From positions 1 to 64,000 of the forward strand of contig JAHIYE010000010.1 of the NCBI GenBank assembly GCA_018815325.1: a stretch of DNA of 64,000 nt, written 5' to 3'. Position 1 is the stretch's first letter, and every line of letters starts with the position of its first letter. The stretch comes from Gammaproteobacteria bacterium. GTDB lineage: Bacteria; Pseudomonadota; Gammaproteobacteria; Burkholderiales; Burkholderiaceae_C. The position numbers and the translations under genes are program-made. The notes under the pieces are model-generated. The model had not been told where the DNA came from. It made no database searches and saw nothing but the letters and a program-made list of their open reading frames with translations. This document shows, piece by piece, positions 8,178-18,407 of the stretch.

Positions 8178-9044
8178 TTATGTCGAGTGGGCGTAGCGCG
8201 CCATTTCTTCCCCCAGACAAATGGCTTTGGCTGGCTGCCACAGGGCATTGAATGCCAGCGTGCTCTTGGGAAACAGCATCACCACCGTGGAGCCCAGCAG
8301 AAATCGTCCCATCTCCTCACCCTGCCGAAGCAGTATCTGCTGATCTTCATACTGCCATTCGCGTACATCGGCAAGCCGCGGGGGGTTGACGACCCCATGC
8401 CAGACGGTAGCCATACTGCCGACGATGGTAGCTCCCACCAGAACGAGTACAAACGGACCGACTGCAGAACCTGCAGGCGCATCGAACACACACACGACTC
8501 GCTCATTCCGCGCGAATAGCCCTGGTACACCACGTGCTGTGGCCGGGTTGACGGAAAAGAGATCCCCAGGCACATAAATCATGCGTTTGAGGCGTCCATC
8601 GCAAGGCATGTGAATGCGATGGTAGTCACGTGGACTGAGGTACAGCGTGGCAAAACTGCCATCCTGAAACTGTGCGGCCAGTTCAGCATCGCCCCCGACC
8701 AGTGCCGTGGTGGAATAAGCGTGCCCCTTGGCCTGGAATATCTGATCCCGCTCTATGCGCCCGAACTGGCTGATGGCTCCATCCACGGGGCACACCAGAT
8801 CAGCGGCAGCCAGAGGCCGGACGCCAGGCTTCAGGGCCCGGGTGAAAAATTCGTTGAAGCTCGGATAACTGCCAATATCGTCGTTCGCCGCCTCGGCCAT
8901 GTTGACGCCATAGCGCCCCACAAACCAGCTGATCAGCCAGGTTGTCAACACACCGGCGCGCGCAGACGCGATCCAGCCACCCAACACGGTCAAGGCCCGC
9001 TTGGGCAGCACATATTGCAGGAGAACAGCAGAACGGTCTGGCAA
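8178..9044 (-). CDS. psd: Phosphatidylserine decarboxylase proenzyme
   Basis: Converts phosphatidylserine to phosphatidylethanolamine. The 288-residue proenzyme contains the self-cleavage motif LGST; cleavage at Gly251-Ser252 would generate a pyruvoyl group on a 37-residue alpha chain and leave the membrane-associated beta chain. Other conserved blocks are FFTRALKPGVRP, VCPVDGAIS, YLSPRDYHRIHMPCDG and GDLFSVNP. Order psd then pssA on the minus strand, between ilvC and leuA, is a layout familiar in Burkholderiales and joins lipid and branched-chain synthesis in one region. Confidence 0.95.
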   Translation of the reverse strand: MPDRSAVLLQYVLPKRALTVLGGWIASARAGVLTTWLISWFVGRYGVNMAEAANDDIGSYPSFNEFFTRALKPGVRPLAAADLVCPVDGAISQFGRIERDQIFQAKGHAYSTTALVGGDAELAAQFQDGSFATLYLSPRDYHRIHMPCDGRLKRMIYVPGDLFSVNPATARGVPGLFARNERVVCVFDAPAGSAVGPFVLVLVGATIVGSMATVWHGVVNPPRLADVREWQYEDQQILLRQGEEMGRFLLGSTVVMLFPKSTLAFNALWQPAKAICLGEEMARYAHST

Positions 9045-9110
9045 GATAGGACTCAGCGATCAAAGGACAAAAACAGCATGGCACGCATGCCACCATCAGT
9101 CAATTTGACA

Positions 9111-9150
9111 AACGGGGGCTTTGCCAAAGAAATGGCAAAGCCCCCCCGTT
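9111..9150. terminator. Long hairpin terminator downstream of ilvC
   Basis: AACGGGGGCTTTGCCA (9111-9126) pairs with TGGCAAAGCCCCC...CGTT (9133-9150) around a 6-nt loop; there is a one-to-two-base bulge in the C-run. The T-tract on the minus strand is short (TTTGTC), so this may be a terminator or a 3'-stabilising hairpin. Confidence 0.7.
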
Positions 9151-9164
9151 GTCACCAGCGCAGC

Positions 9165-10693
<1,529 letters not shown>

Positions 10694-10788
10694 ATGGATA
10701 GATTCCTCTTTTCGCTGCCCTCCCCCTGCAGCGGTAACCGCAGGGCTTGGCAAACAATAGATTCGTCAAAAAGTTGAGGGGGTATGGG

Positions 10789-12579
10789 TCAGAGGTCTTC
10801 AGAACCCAGCAGCATTTCCGTGATACCCATACCGGCTTTCACCATCGGGAACACGTTTTCAGTCGGATCGGTACGGAAGTCCATGAAAACCGTACGATCC
10901 TTGAGTTTGCGGGCTTCACGCAAGGCAGGCTCCACATCTTGCGCACGCTCGATCAGCATGCCGACATGACCGTAGGCCTCAGCCAGCTTCACGAAGTTCG
11001 GCAGGGCATCCATGTAGCTGTGACTGTACCGGCCCTCGTAATCAATTTCCTGCCACTGCCGAACCATACCCAGGTAGCGATTGTTCAGAGAAATGATCTT
11101 GATAGGCGTGTTGTACTGCAGGCAGGTTGAGAGCTCCTGGATACACATCTGTACCGAGCCCTCACCCGTGATACAGAACACCTCGCTCTCAGGCTTGGCC
11201 AGCTTGATACCCATGGCATAGGGAATACCGACGCCCATGGTGCCCAGGCCACCCGAGTTGATCCAGCGGCGCGGCTCGTCAAAACGATAGTACTGCGCAG
11301 CCCACATCTGATGCTGCCCCACGTCGGATGTGATGTAGGTATCGACATCCTTGGTCATGTTCCAGAGGGTCTCCACCACGTACTGGGGCTTGATCACATC
11401 CTTGCTGCCGTGGTCGTACTTGAGGCAGTCGCGCTTGCGCCAGGTCTCAATCGTGTCCCACCAGGCACCCAGGGCATTCGCATCGGGCTTGATCGCGCTC
11501 TCCTTGATCATGGCGATCATCTCGCTCAGCACCTCTTTCACATCACCCACGATCGGGATGTCAACCTTGACCCGCTTGGAGATGCTCGACGGATCGATGT
11601 CGATATGGATGATCTTGCGCTCGTTCTGGGCAAAGTGCTTGGGGTTACCAATCACGCGGTCGTCAAACCGGGCCCCTACCGCCAACAGCACATCGCAGTT
11701 CTGCATGGCGTTGTTGGCCTCGATCGTGCCGTGCATACCCAGCATGCCCAGGAACTTGCGGTCACTGGCGGGGTAGGCGCCCAGGCCCATCAGGGTATTG
11801 GTGCAGGGATAGCCCAGCATGTCGACCAGTGTGCGCAACTCGGCCGAGGCATTACTCAGGAGCACGCCACCGCCGGTGTAGATATAAGGCCGCTTGGCTG
11901 CCAGCAAAAGCTGCAGCGCCTTGCGAATCTGCCCGCCGTGGCCTTTGCGGACCGGGTTGTAGGAACGCATTTCCACCGTGTCGGGGTAGCCTTCATAAGG
12001 CACCTTCTTGAAAGACACGTCCTTCGGAATGTCCACCACCACCGGTCCGGGACGACCGCTACGGGCGATGTGAAATGCCTTCTTGATGGTGATGGCCAGA
12101 TCGTTCGCGTCCTTGACCAGGAAGTTGTGCTTCACGATGGGGCGCGTGATACCAACGGTGTCGCACTCCTGGAAAGCATCCAGGCCAATCGCATGCGTAG
12201 GCACCTGGCCGGTGATGATCACCATGGGAATGCTGTCCATGTAGGCCGTGGCAATCCCGGTGATCGCATTGGTAACGCCCGGACCGGAAGTCACCAGCGC
12301 AACGCCGACATCGCCGGTCGCGCGTGCATACCCGTCTGCGGCGTGCACAGCAGCCTGCTCATGACGGACGAGCACGTGCTGAATGGTGTCTTGTTTGTAA
12401 AAAGCGTCGTAGATGTGCAGCACGGCACCACCTGGGTAACCCCAGATGTATTTCACTGCTTCGGCTTGCAGTGCTTTGACAAGAATCTCGGCGCCCCGGA
12501 GTTCTTCAGTACCGGCGGCGGTTTTGGCTGAGGACGTTGCGGCAGCCGCCGAAGCGATTTCGGCTTTTGATATTTCCAT
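10789..12579 (-). CDS. ilvB: Acetolactate synthase large (catalytic) subunit
   Basis: TPP- and FAD-dependent enzyme that condenses pyruvate with pyruvate or 2-oxobutyrate. The 596-residue product has the TPP glutamate in VRHEQAAVHAADGYARATG, the FAD/central domain (MLGMHGTIEANNAMQNCDVLLAVGARFDDR) and the TPP motif ITGEGSVQMCIQELS...NN, a GEG variant of the usual GDG. An Ala/Ser/Thr-rich N-terminal extension of about 25 residues precedes the conserved part. The 298-bp region upstream to the divergent sigma factor was searched for an ilv leader peptide; none convincing was found. Confidence 0.95.
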   Translation of the reverse strand: MEISKAEIASAAAATSSAKTAAGTEELRGAEILVKALQAEAVKYIWGYPGGAVLHIYDAFYKQDTIQHVLVRHEQAAVHAADGYARATGDVGVALVTSGPGVTNAITGIATAYMDSIPMVIITGQVPTHAIGLDAFQECDTVGITRPIVKHNFLVKDANDLAITIKKAFHIARSGRPGPVVVDIPKDVSFKKVPYEGYPDTVEMRSYNPVRKGHGGQIRKALQLLLAAKRPYIYTGGGVLLSNASAELRTLVDMLGYPCTNTLMGLGAYPASDRKFLGMLGMHGTIEANNAMQNCDVLLAVGARFDDRVIGNPKHFAQNERKIIHIDIDPSSISKRVKVDIPIVGDVKEVLSEMIAMIKESAIKPDANALGAWWDTIETWRKRDCLKYDHGSKDVIKPQYVVETLWNMTKDVDTYITSDVGQHQMWAAQYYRFDEPRRWINSGGLGTMGVGIPYAMGIKLAKPESEVFCITGEGSVQMCIQELSTCLQYNTPIKIISLNNRYLGMVRQWQEIDYEGRYSHSYMDALPNFVKLAEAYGHVGMLIERAQDVEPALREARKLKDRTVFMDFRTDPTENVFPMVKAGMGITEMLLGSEDL

Positions 12580-12877
12580 GATGAACCTTTGTGAATTTCT
12601 CTAACGAAAAACCTTGGGTGCCCCTTCGCCAACACTTGTGGCGTCGCGTCGGGACTTGAGACCAAAGCCATGGGCGCCTTGCTTGCAGCGCCGGACCTTG
12701 ACCCGTTTGCCATTTATTGCATTCAATATTATCGCACTGCACCAATCGAAAAAGAAGCCCACCACATAGAAAATATGGCTTGCGGTGCCATAATTTGCCT
12801 AAATTGGTGCCTCTGGACATCACCAGGCAACCCCAAAAGAGACATGACCACCACTTCGCCACCCCGGCCCATTGCTC

Positions 12878-13444
12878 TTGGCAACTGAACAAGAACTCTC
12901 AGACTTTCTGAAAAGCGTTGAAAAACGGGCCTTCAAACGTTCCGTCTATCACGTGCGAAACGAGGAGTCAGCGCTGGACATCGTGCAGGACAGCATGATG
13001 AAGCTGGCGGAGCATTACGCTCATAAACCGGTGGCTGAACTGCCCATGCTGTTCCAGCGCATCCTGTCCAATTCCACACTGGACTGGTTTCGCCGACAGA
13101 AATCCCGCAACGCCCTGTTTTCCAATATGAGCGATTTCGACGCCCCCGGTGATGACGGGGAATTCGATTTACTGGAAAATTTGAACCTGCAAGGAAACTC
13201 TAGCCAGGTCGAAAGTGCAGAAACCTCGACGGAACGGGCCCAGATCTTGCGTGAAATAGAGACCGAGATTCAGGAACTACCGGCACGTCAACGGGAAGCC
13301 TTTCTCATGCGTTACTGGGAGGAATTGGACGTGGCAGAAACTGCTGCCGCCATGGGTTGTTCGGAGGGCAGCGTCAAAACGCACTGTTCCAGAGCCGTTC
13401 ACGCCCTCAGCAAGGCCCTGGGGGCAAAAGGGATACGACTATGA
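12878..13444 (+). CDS. RNA polymerase sigma factor (ECF-type, sigma-70 family)
   Basis: A 188-residue sigma factor with region 2 at about 20-90 (ESALDIVQDSMMKLAEHYA, then LDWFRRQKSRN) and region 4 at about 125-180 (LPARQREAFLMRYWEELDVAETAAAMGCSEGSVKTH, an HTH). An acidic linker (DFDAPGDDGEFDLLENLN) joins them. There is no upstream ATG; TTG at 12878 gives a product beginning MATEQELSDFL, and another TTG lies at 12872. The stop overlaps the ATG of the DUF3619 gene (ATGA), so sigma factor and membrane partner are coupled. It is divergent from ilvB. Confidence 0.88.
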   Translation: MATEQELSDFLKSVEKRAFKRSVYHVRNEESALDIVQDSMMKLAEHYAHKPVAELPMLFQRILSNSTLDWFRRQKSRNALFSNMSDFDAPGDDGEFDLLENLNLQGNSSQVESAETSTERAQILREIETEIQELPARQREAFLMRYWEELDVAETAAAMGCSEGSVKTHCSRAVHALSKALGAKGIRL

Positions 13445-13890
13445 GCAATACACCAAACTATCAGAACCAGTTGCTTCAGGAGCGCTTTGCGCTCAAGGTG
13501 ACGGCACGACTGTCGCAGAGCACCGACACCCTGCCTCACGACATTACTGAGCGCCTGCGCGTGGCACGCTTGCAGGCACTGGACCGCCTCAAGGCAGTCC
13601 AGACACGCACCGCATCCAGTCTCGCCCTGTCTGGCGGCGCGGCAACGATGACCATGGGCCAGGATGAGCCCGGACTGTGGAGCCGTATTGCATCGGTGCT
13701 TCCTCTGCTGGCACTTGTGGCCGGGTTGATCAGTATCACCATGATCCAGAACGACAACCGCGCCAATGAACTCGCGGAAATCGATGCCGCACTCCTGACG
13801 GACGACCTGCCGCCAGCTGCCTATACGGACCCCGGCTTCCTCCAGTTTCTCAAATCCAGTCGAGAGCAAGCGCCACCAATCCGTCAATAG
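13441..13890 (+). CDS. DUF3619 single-span membrane protein, possible anti-sigma factor
   Basis: A 149-residue protein with a basic, probably cytoplasmic N-terminal region (residues 1-80), one transmembrane segment at about 84-102 (SVLPLLALVAGLISITMI) and a short acidic C-terminal tail (NELAEIDAALLTDDLPPAAYTD). This matches DUF3619, seen in Burkholderiales next to sigma factors. The start ATG overlaps the sigma stop. The topology and coupling resemble ECF anti-sigma factors, but no known anti-sigma domain is recognisable, so the role is inferred from context. Confidence 0.8.
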   Translation: MSNTPNYQNQLLQERFALKVTARLSQSTDTLPHDITERLRVARLQALDRLKAVQTRTASSLALSGGAATMTMGQDEPGLWSRIASVLPLLALVAGLISITMIQNDNRANELAEIDAALLTDDLPPAAYTDPGFLQFLKSSREQAPPIRQ

Positions 13891-13892
13891 CC

Positions 13893-14603
13893 ATGAACGG
13901 AGCGCCCCCTTTCTGCAAATTCCAAGTCTTCCAGACGCCTGCTGTAACAACAGGCGTCTCGGTTTTTCTGCTGCTCGCCGTGCTCAACATGTCTGCCCCG
14001 AGCGCACTGGCTCAGGACACAGGCATGCCAAGCGCAGCCCCATCCGCCAGCAAATCACCGCCGCCACTGCGGGTTACCTCACGTGCAGCGCCAGCTGTGA
14101 CCAAGCCCGACTGGAAGGAATTGAGCCCGGCACAGCAAGCGGCACTCAAACCCCTGGCTGCCAATTGGTCTGGTTTGAGTGAGAGCCAGAAGCGCAAATG
14201 GCTTGCCATTTCAAAAAATCATTCGAGCCTGCCCCCGGCTGAACAAGCCAAGCTGCACAGCCGCATGACCGAGTGGGTGACACTTAGCCGGCAGCAACGT
14301 GCCCAGGCCCGCTTGAACTATGCGGAGACGCAAAAGCTCGCCCCGGCCGAGAAAACTGCCAACTGGGAGGCCTATCAGGCGCTCAGTCCCGACGAGAAAA
14401 AGAAGCTGGCCGCCAAGGCCGGCCCCAAGGACAAAGGTGCGGCAACGGCCATCAAGCCGGTTCCGGCTCAAAAGCTGGTCAAAATACCTGTTGCCGGCAA
14501 ATCCACCAAGTCCTCGCCCAAGCTGGCCGATGTACCTCGCAAGCTTGACCACAACACCTTGCTGCCGCGCCCCGCTGCCGAACCTGTGCCAGAGAAGAAA
14601 TAA
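13893..14603 (+). CDS. DUF3106 secreted protein
   Basis: A 236-residue product with a signal peptide (hydrophobic core VSVFLLLAVLNM, likely cleavage after Ala40 in SALAQ). A DUF3106 region at about 68-170 follows, with repeated W-x-x-L-S/T-x-x-Q/E-x-x-x-L units (WKELSPAQQAALKPLA, WSGLSESQKRKWLAI, WVTLSRQQRAQARL). The tail is Lys/Ala/Pro-rich. It starts two bases after the DUF3619 gene, in the same operon as the sigma factor. The amphipathic helical repeats recall periplasmic stress-sensing proteins such as Spy or CpxP, an analogy only; the function is unknown. Confidence 0.8.
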   Translation: MNGAPPFCKFQVFQTPAVTTGVSVFLLLAVLNMSAPSALAQDTGMPSAAPSASKSPPPLRVTSRAAPAVTKPDWKELSPAQQAALKPLAANWSGLSESQKRKWLAISKNHSSLPPAEQAKLHSRMTEWVTLSRQQRAQARLNYAETQKLAPAEKTANWEAYQALSPDEKKKLAAKAGPKDKGAATAIKPVPAQKLVKIPVAGKSTKSSPKLADVPRKLDHNTLLPRPAAEPVPEKK

Positions 14604-14611
14604 ATTTTCGG

Positions 14612-15160
14612 ATGACGATAGAAACCAACCCCCGGGGTGTTCAAGCCGCTCCCGCTGAGGGCATACAGCGCCCGGACATGAATACCCCAGGCCTCTTGCG
14701 GCGAATGGCCTGCTGGCTCTACGAGGGCATGCTGATGTTCGGTGTGGTGTTTCTTGCCGGCTATCTGTTCAGCGCCCTGACACAAACCCGAAATGCAATG
14801 GACAACCGCCATGCACAGCAAGCCTTTCTGTTTGTGGTCTTCGGGATTTATTTCACCTGGTTCTGGGCAAAGGGGCAGACCCTGGCCATGAAAACCTGGA
14901 ATATCCGGCTGGTGGATCGACACGGCCAGCCCGTGTCGCAGGCACGCGCCTTTGCACGCTACCTCTTGAGTTGGCTCTGGTTTATCCCTGTCCTAGCGGC
15001 GACGGCACCGTTCAAACTCTCAGGAGGCGAGATCGCCGTGCTCACGCTGGGCTGGGTCTGCGTATGGGCGCTATTGAGCCGGTTTCATCCCCAGCAGCAG
15101 TTCTGGCATGACGCCCTGGCCGGCACCCGGCTGGTCAGCTCAGCCCCCATGAGCCGGTAG
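14612..15160 (+). CDS. RDD-family membrane protein
   Basis: A 182-residue inner-membrane protein with an RDD domain. LLRRMACWLYEGMLMFGVVF opens the first span, then FLFVVFGIYFTWFW, then the hallmark KTWNIRLVDRHGQPVSQARAFARYLL, and a last span near LTLGWVCVWALL ending QFWHDALAGTRLV. Some RDD proteins act as ion antiporters, but most have no assigned function. It follows the DUF3106 gene by eight bases and closes the sigma-DUF3619-DUF3106-RDD set. Confidence 0.88.
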   Translation: MTIETNPRGVQAAPAEGIQRPDMNTPGLLRRMACWLYEGMLMFGVVFLAGYLFSALTQTRNAMDNRHAQQAFLFVVFGIYFTWFWAKGQTLAMKTWNIRLVDRHGQPVSQARAFARYLLSWLWFIPVLAATAPFKLSGGEIAVLTLGWVCVWALLSRFHPQQQFWHDALAGTRLVSSAPMSR

Positions 15161-15189
15161 GTGTCACAAAGGTCGGCGACAATCAAGGC

Positions 15190-15591
15190 ATGCCGATATC
15201 AGACGACACGACACACAGCAACCCCCAGAAAAATCGCAGCGGACTCAACCGCCTGTGGCATGCCATGGGCTACTCCATCGAGGGACTACAAGCGGGCTGG
15301 GGCGAGAAAGCCTTTCGCCAGGAGGCCCTGGCCGCCTTGGTGCTGCTGCCACTGTCTATGTGGCTGGGCAATAACTGGCCTGAAACGGCGTTGCTGGCAG
15401 GCTCGGTCATCCTCGTGATGATCGTGGAATTACTCAATACAGGCATAGAAACCGCGATCGACCGCATTGGTCCCGACTGGCACGACCTCTCCAAACGGGC
15501 CAAGGACATGGGCAGCGCGGCCGTTCTGCTGAGTCTGCTGCTGTGCGTCGGCATCTGGTTTTCTGCCTTTTTCCAGAGGTTTGCGATATGA
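15190..15591 (+). CDS. dgkA: Diacylglycerol kinase (prokaryotic DgkA type)
   Basis: A 133-residue small membrane kinase that rephosphorylates diacylglycerol to phosphatidic acid. The family signature is IVELLNTGIETAIDRI, holding the catalytic Glu and Asn, preceded by GEKAFRQEALAALVLLPLS. Three hydrophobic helices are visible (ALVLLPLSMWL, ALLAGSVILVMIVELL, AAVLLSLLLCVGIWF). The stop TGA overlaps the ATG of the following LOG-family gene. Confidence 0.94.
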   Translation: MPISDDTTHSNPQKNRSGLNRLWHAMGYSIEGLQAGWGEKAFRQEALAALVLLPLSMWLGNNWPETALLAGSVILVMIVELLNTGIETAIDRIGPDWHDLSKRAKDMGSAAVLLSLLLCVGIWFSAFFQRFAI

Positions 15592-16172
15592 CGCCGGCAT
15601 TTTCTGTCTGTGTGTACTGCGGCTCTCGCCCCGGGCTCAACCCTGCCTTTGCCGAAGCCGCGCGCACCGTGGGCAACTGGATCGGTCAACACCAGGGACA
15701 GCTCGTCTATGGCGGCGGCAAAGGGGGGCTGATGGGCATTGTGGCGCAAGCCACGCTCAAGGCGGGTGGGCGTGTGGTCGGCATCATTCCCCAAGCCCTG
15801 GTCGAGAAAGAATGGGCCAACCATGACTGTACTGAGCTGCATATCGTCGACACCATGCATGACCGCAAGCGCATGATGGCCGAGCACGCCGACGCATTCC
15901 TGGCCATGGCCGGCGGAATTGGCACCTTTGAGGAGCTGTTTGAAGTCTGGACCTGGCGCCAGCTGGGTTATCACGACAAGCCTGTGGGCCTGCTCAACAC
16001 CGCAGGCTATTACGACCGCCTGCTGGCGTTTCTGGACAGCACCATAGAACAGCAACTGCTCAGTGCCCCGCAAATGCAACTGATCCAGACCGGCACGGAA
16101 GCAGAAACTCTGCTCAAAACCCTGGTCACGGCCGCCGGCATGTCACCCGAAGCACGCCTGGACGGCATCTGA
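15588..16172 (+). CDS. LOG-family (TIGR00730) nucleoside monophosphate phosphoribohydrolase
   Basis: A 194-residue Rossmann-fold protein of the LOG/lysine-decarboxylase-like family; members release cytokinin-type bases or hydrolyse nucleotide 5'-monophosphates. Motifs: VYCGSRPG (residues 9-16), VYGGGKGGLMG, the paired HDRKRMM and AGGIGTFEELFEVWTWRQLG. The usual PGGxGTxxE has Ala in place of Pro here. The ATG at 15588 overlaps the dgkA stop. The molecular role in this organism is not known. Confidence 0.9.
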   Translation: MTPAFSVCVYCGSRPGLNPAFAEAARTVGNWIGQHQGQLVYGGGKGGLMGIVAQATLKAGGRVVGIIPQALVEKEWANHDCTELHIVDTMHDRKRMMAEHADAFLAMAGGIGTFEELFEVWTWRQLGYHDKPVGLLNTAGYYDRLLAFLDSTIEQQLLSAPQMQLIQTGTEAETLLKTLVTAAGMSPEARLDGI

Positions 16173-16205
16173 GCCAATTGGCACAGCCGCCTGGCCTGCG
16201 TGTGG

Positions 16206-16616
<411 letters not shown>

Positions 16617-16638
16617 GTGCAAGGCTTGCAGCCGTCAA

Positions 16639-18315
16639 TCAGGCCCTGAACTTGCTGGTTATAGGATAACGCCAATCCTTGCCAAAGCTCCGATGGGTTA
16701 CCCGAATGCCGATCGGCGCCTGTCTGCGCTTGTATTCATTGACACGAATCAGGCGCGTCACCCGCTCCACGTCTTCACGGGAAAAACCCGCGGCGACGAT
16801 GGTCTCGATATCCTGGTCGTTTTCCATGTAGCGCTCCAGGATCGCATCGAGCACCTCGTAGGGCGGCAGGCTGTCCTGATCGGTCTGGTCGGGCCGCAGT
16901 TCGGCGCTGGGCGGCCGGGTGATGATCCGCTCGGGAATCGGCTTGCTGCCGCAGCCATAAGGATCATGGGCATTGCGCCAGCGCGCCATTCGGAACACGG
17001 TGGTCTTGACCAGGTCCTTGATCACGGCAAAACCGCCCGCCATATCGCCGTACAGCGTGCAGTAGCCCGTGGCCATTTCTGATTTGTTGCCGGTCGTCAG
17101 CACGATGCTGCCGAACTTGTTGGACAAAGCCATCAGCAGTGTGCCGCGGATGCGGGCCTGGATGTTCTCCTCTGTCGTGTCTTCGGCCAGCCCCTTGAAC
17201 TCCTGCGCCAGCGAGGCCTTGAACGCCTCGAATTCCGGCACGATGGAGATTTCGTCGTAACGCACACCCAGGCGCTCGGCCATCTCGCGCGCATCGATCC
17301 AGCTGATATCGGCCGTATACGGGGACGGCATCATGACAGCGCGCACCCGGTCCTTGCCCAGCGCGTCTACGGCCACGGCCAGCACCAGGGCCGAATCTAT
17401 GCCGCCCGACAACCCCAGGATCACGCCGGGAAAGCCGTTCTTGCCAATGTAGTCGCGCACGCCCAGTACGAGTGCGCCCCACAGGTCCGCTTCCGGCGTC
17501 CTCAACGGCCCCGTGCTTGCGCTCAACACAATGGCGTTATGGCCAGCTTCGGCGTGAACGTCGAACAGGTTTTCTTCGAAGCTTGGCGCACGCCCCGCCA
17601 GTGCGCCATCAGCATTGAGTGCAAATGAGTGCCCCTCGAACACCACCTCGTCCTGTCCGCCGACCAAGTGCGCATAAACCAGCGGCAGACCACAGTCGTT
17701 CACTCGCAGGCGCATCATCTGCTCGCGCTCATCTCCCTTGCCCACGTGAAATGGCGAGGCGTTGATCACGGCCAGCAGTTGCGCGCCAGCCTCCCTGGCC
17801 AAGCGGGCGGGCGCATCAAACCAGGCATCCTCACAAATCAGCAAACCCACGCGGACCTTGTCAGCCCCCTCCCCCGCGTCGAACACGCAGGCCTGGTTGC
17901 CTGGGGTGAAGTAGCGCCGCTCATCAAAAACCTGGTAGTTCGGCAGCTCGTGCTTGGCATAACGGGCCACTACCTCGCCCTCGCGCAGCACGCTGGCAGC
18001 GTTGTAGCGGCTTTGCACCGCCACTGAGCGGGTCCGGTTGTCGCCGCCTGTAGGATGTCCCACCACAACCGCCATGCCTTTTAACCCGGCCAACTCGCGG
18101 GCCACTGTTTTCACGGCATCATCACAGGCAGCAATGAAGGACGAGCGCAAAAACAGGTCTTCGGCCGCATAGCCACAAATGGAGAGTTCAGGCGTGAGCA
18201 GCAGACGTGTACCGGCAGCATATGCGCTGCGGGCAGCATCGATGATTTTTTGCGAATTGCCAGCCATGTCACCGACGACAAAATTCAGCTGGGCAACACA
18301 GATTTTGAGAGTCAT
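16639..18315 (-). CDS. nadE: Glutamine-dependent NAD+ synthetase
   Basis: Last step of NAD synthesis, amidating deamido-NAD with nitrogen from glutamine. The 558-residue, two-domain enzyme begins MTLKICVAQLNFVVGDM. The N-terminal nitrilase-like glutaminase (residues 1-270) has its Glu in TPELSICGY, Lys in AKHELPNYQVFDERRYF and Cys in GLLICEDAWF. The C-terminal synthetase has the P-loop GLSGGIDSALVLAVA and STLYGDMAGGFAVIKD-like sequence (YCTLYGDMAGGFAVIKDL). The ATG at 18315 starts the homology; the frame is open for 27 more codons without similarity. It is divergent from the FemAB-like gene. Confidence 0.95.
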   Translation of the reverse strand: MTLKICVAQLNFVVGDMAGNSQKIIDAARSAYAAGTRLLLTPELSICGYAAEDLFLRSSFIAACDDAVKTVARELAGLKGMAVVVGHPTGGDNRTRSVAVQSRYNAASVLREGEVVARYAKHELPNYQVFDERRYFTPGNQACVFDAGEGADKVRVGLLICEDAWFDAPARLAREAGAQLLAVINASPFHVGKGDEREQMMRLRVNDCGLPLVYAHLVGGQDEVVFEGHSFALNADGALAGRAPSFEENLFDVHAEAGHNAIVLSASTGPLRTPEADLWGALVLGVRDYIGKNGFPGVILGLSGGIDSALVLAVAVDALGKDRVRAVMMPSPYTADISWIDAREMAERLGVRYDEISIVPEFEAFKASLAQEFKGLAEDTTEENIQARIRGTLLMALSNKFGSIVLTTGNKSEMATGYCTLYGDMAGGFAVIKDLVKTTVFRMARWRNAHDPYGCGSKPIPERIITRPPSAELRPDQTDQDSLPPYEVLDAILERYMENDQDIETIVAAGFSREDVERVTRLIRVNEYKRRQAPIGIRVTHRSFGKDWRYPITSKFRA

Positions 18316-18407
18316 GAAAACAACAAGATTACGTTTGGATTGCTGCCGCACTGCCCGGCACGCGAACCGGCTTGCGCCGGGCAAACCCAGCGCCAACAGG
18401 AGCTGAT

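Noticed and set aside
11311-12531. 406-codon open frame antisense to ilvB
   Set aside because: Shadow of ilvB, no homology and no ribosome-binding site.
12580-12877. Possible branched-chain leader peptide and attenuator before ilvB
   Set aside because: Short frames here lack a run of Ile, Val or Leu codons, and no hairpin with a T-tract was found, unlike the leuA leader.
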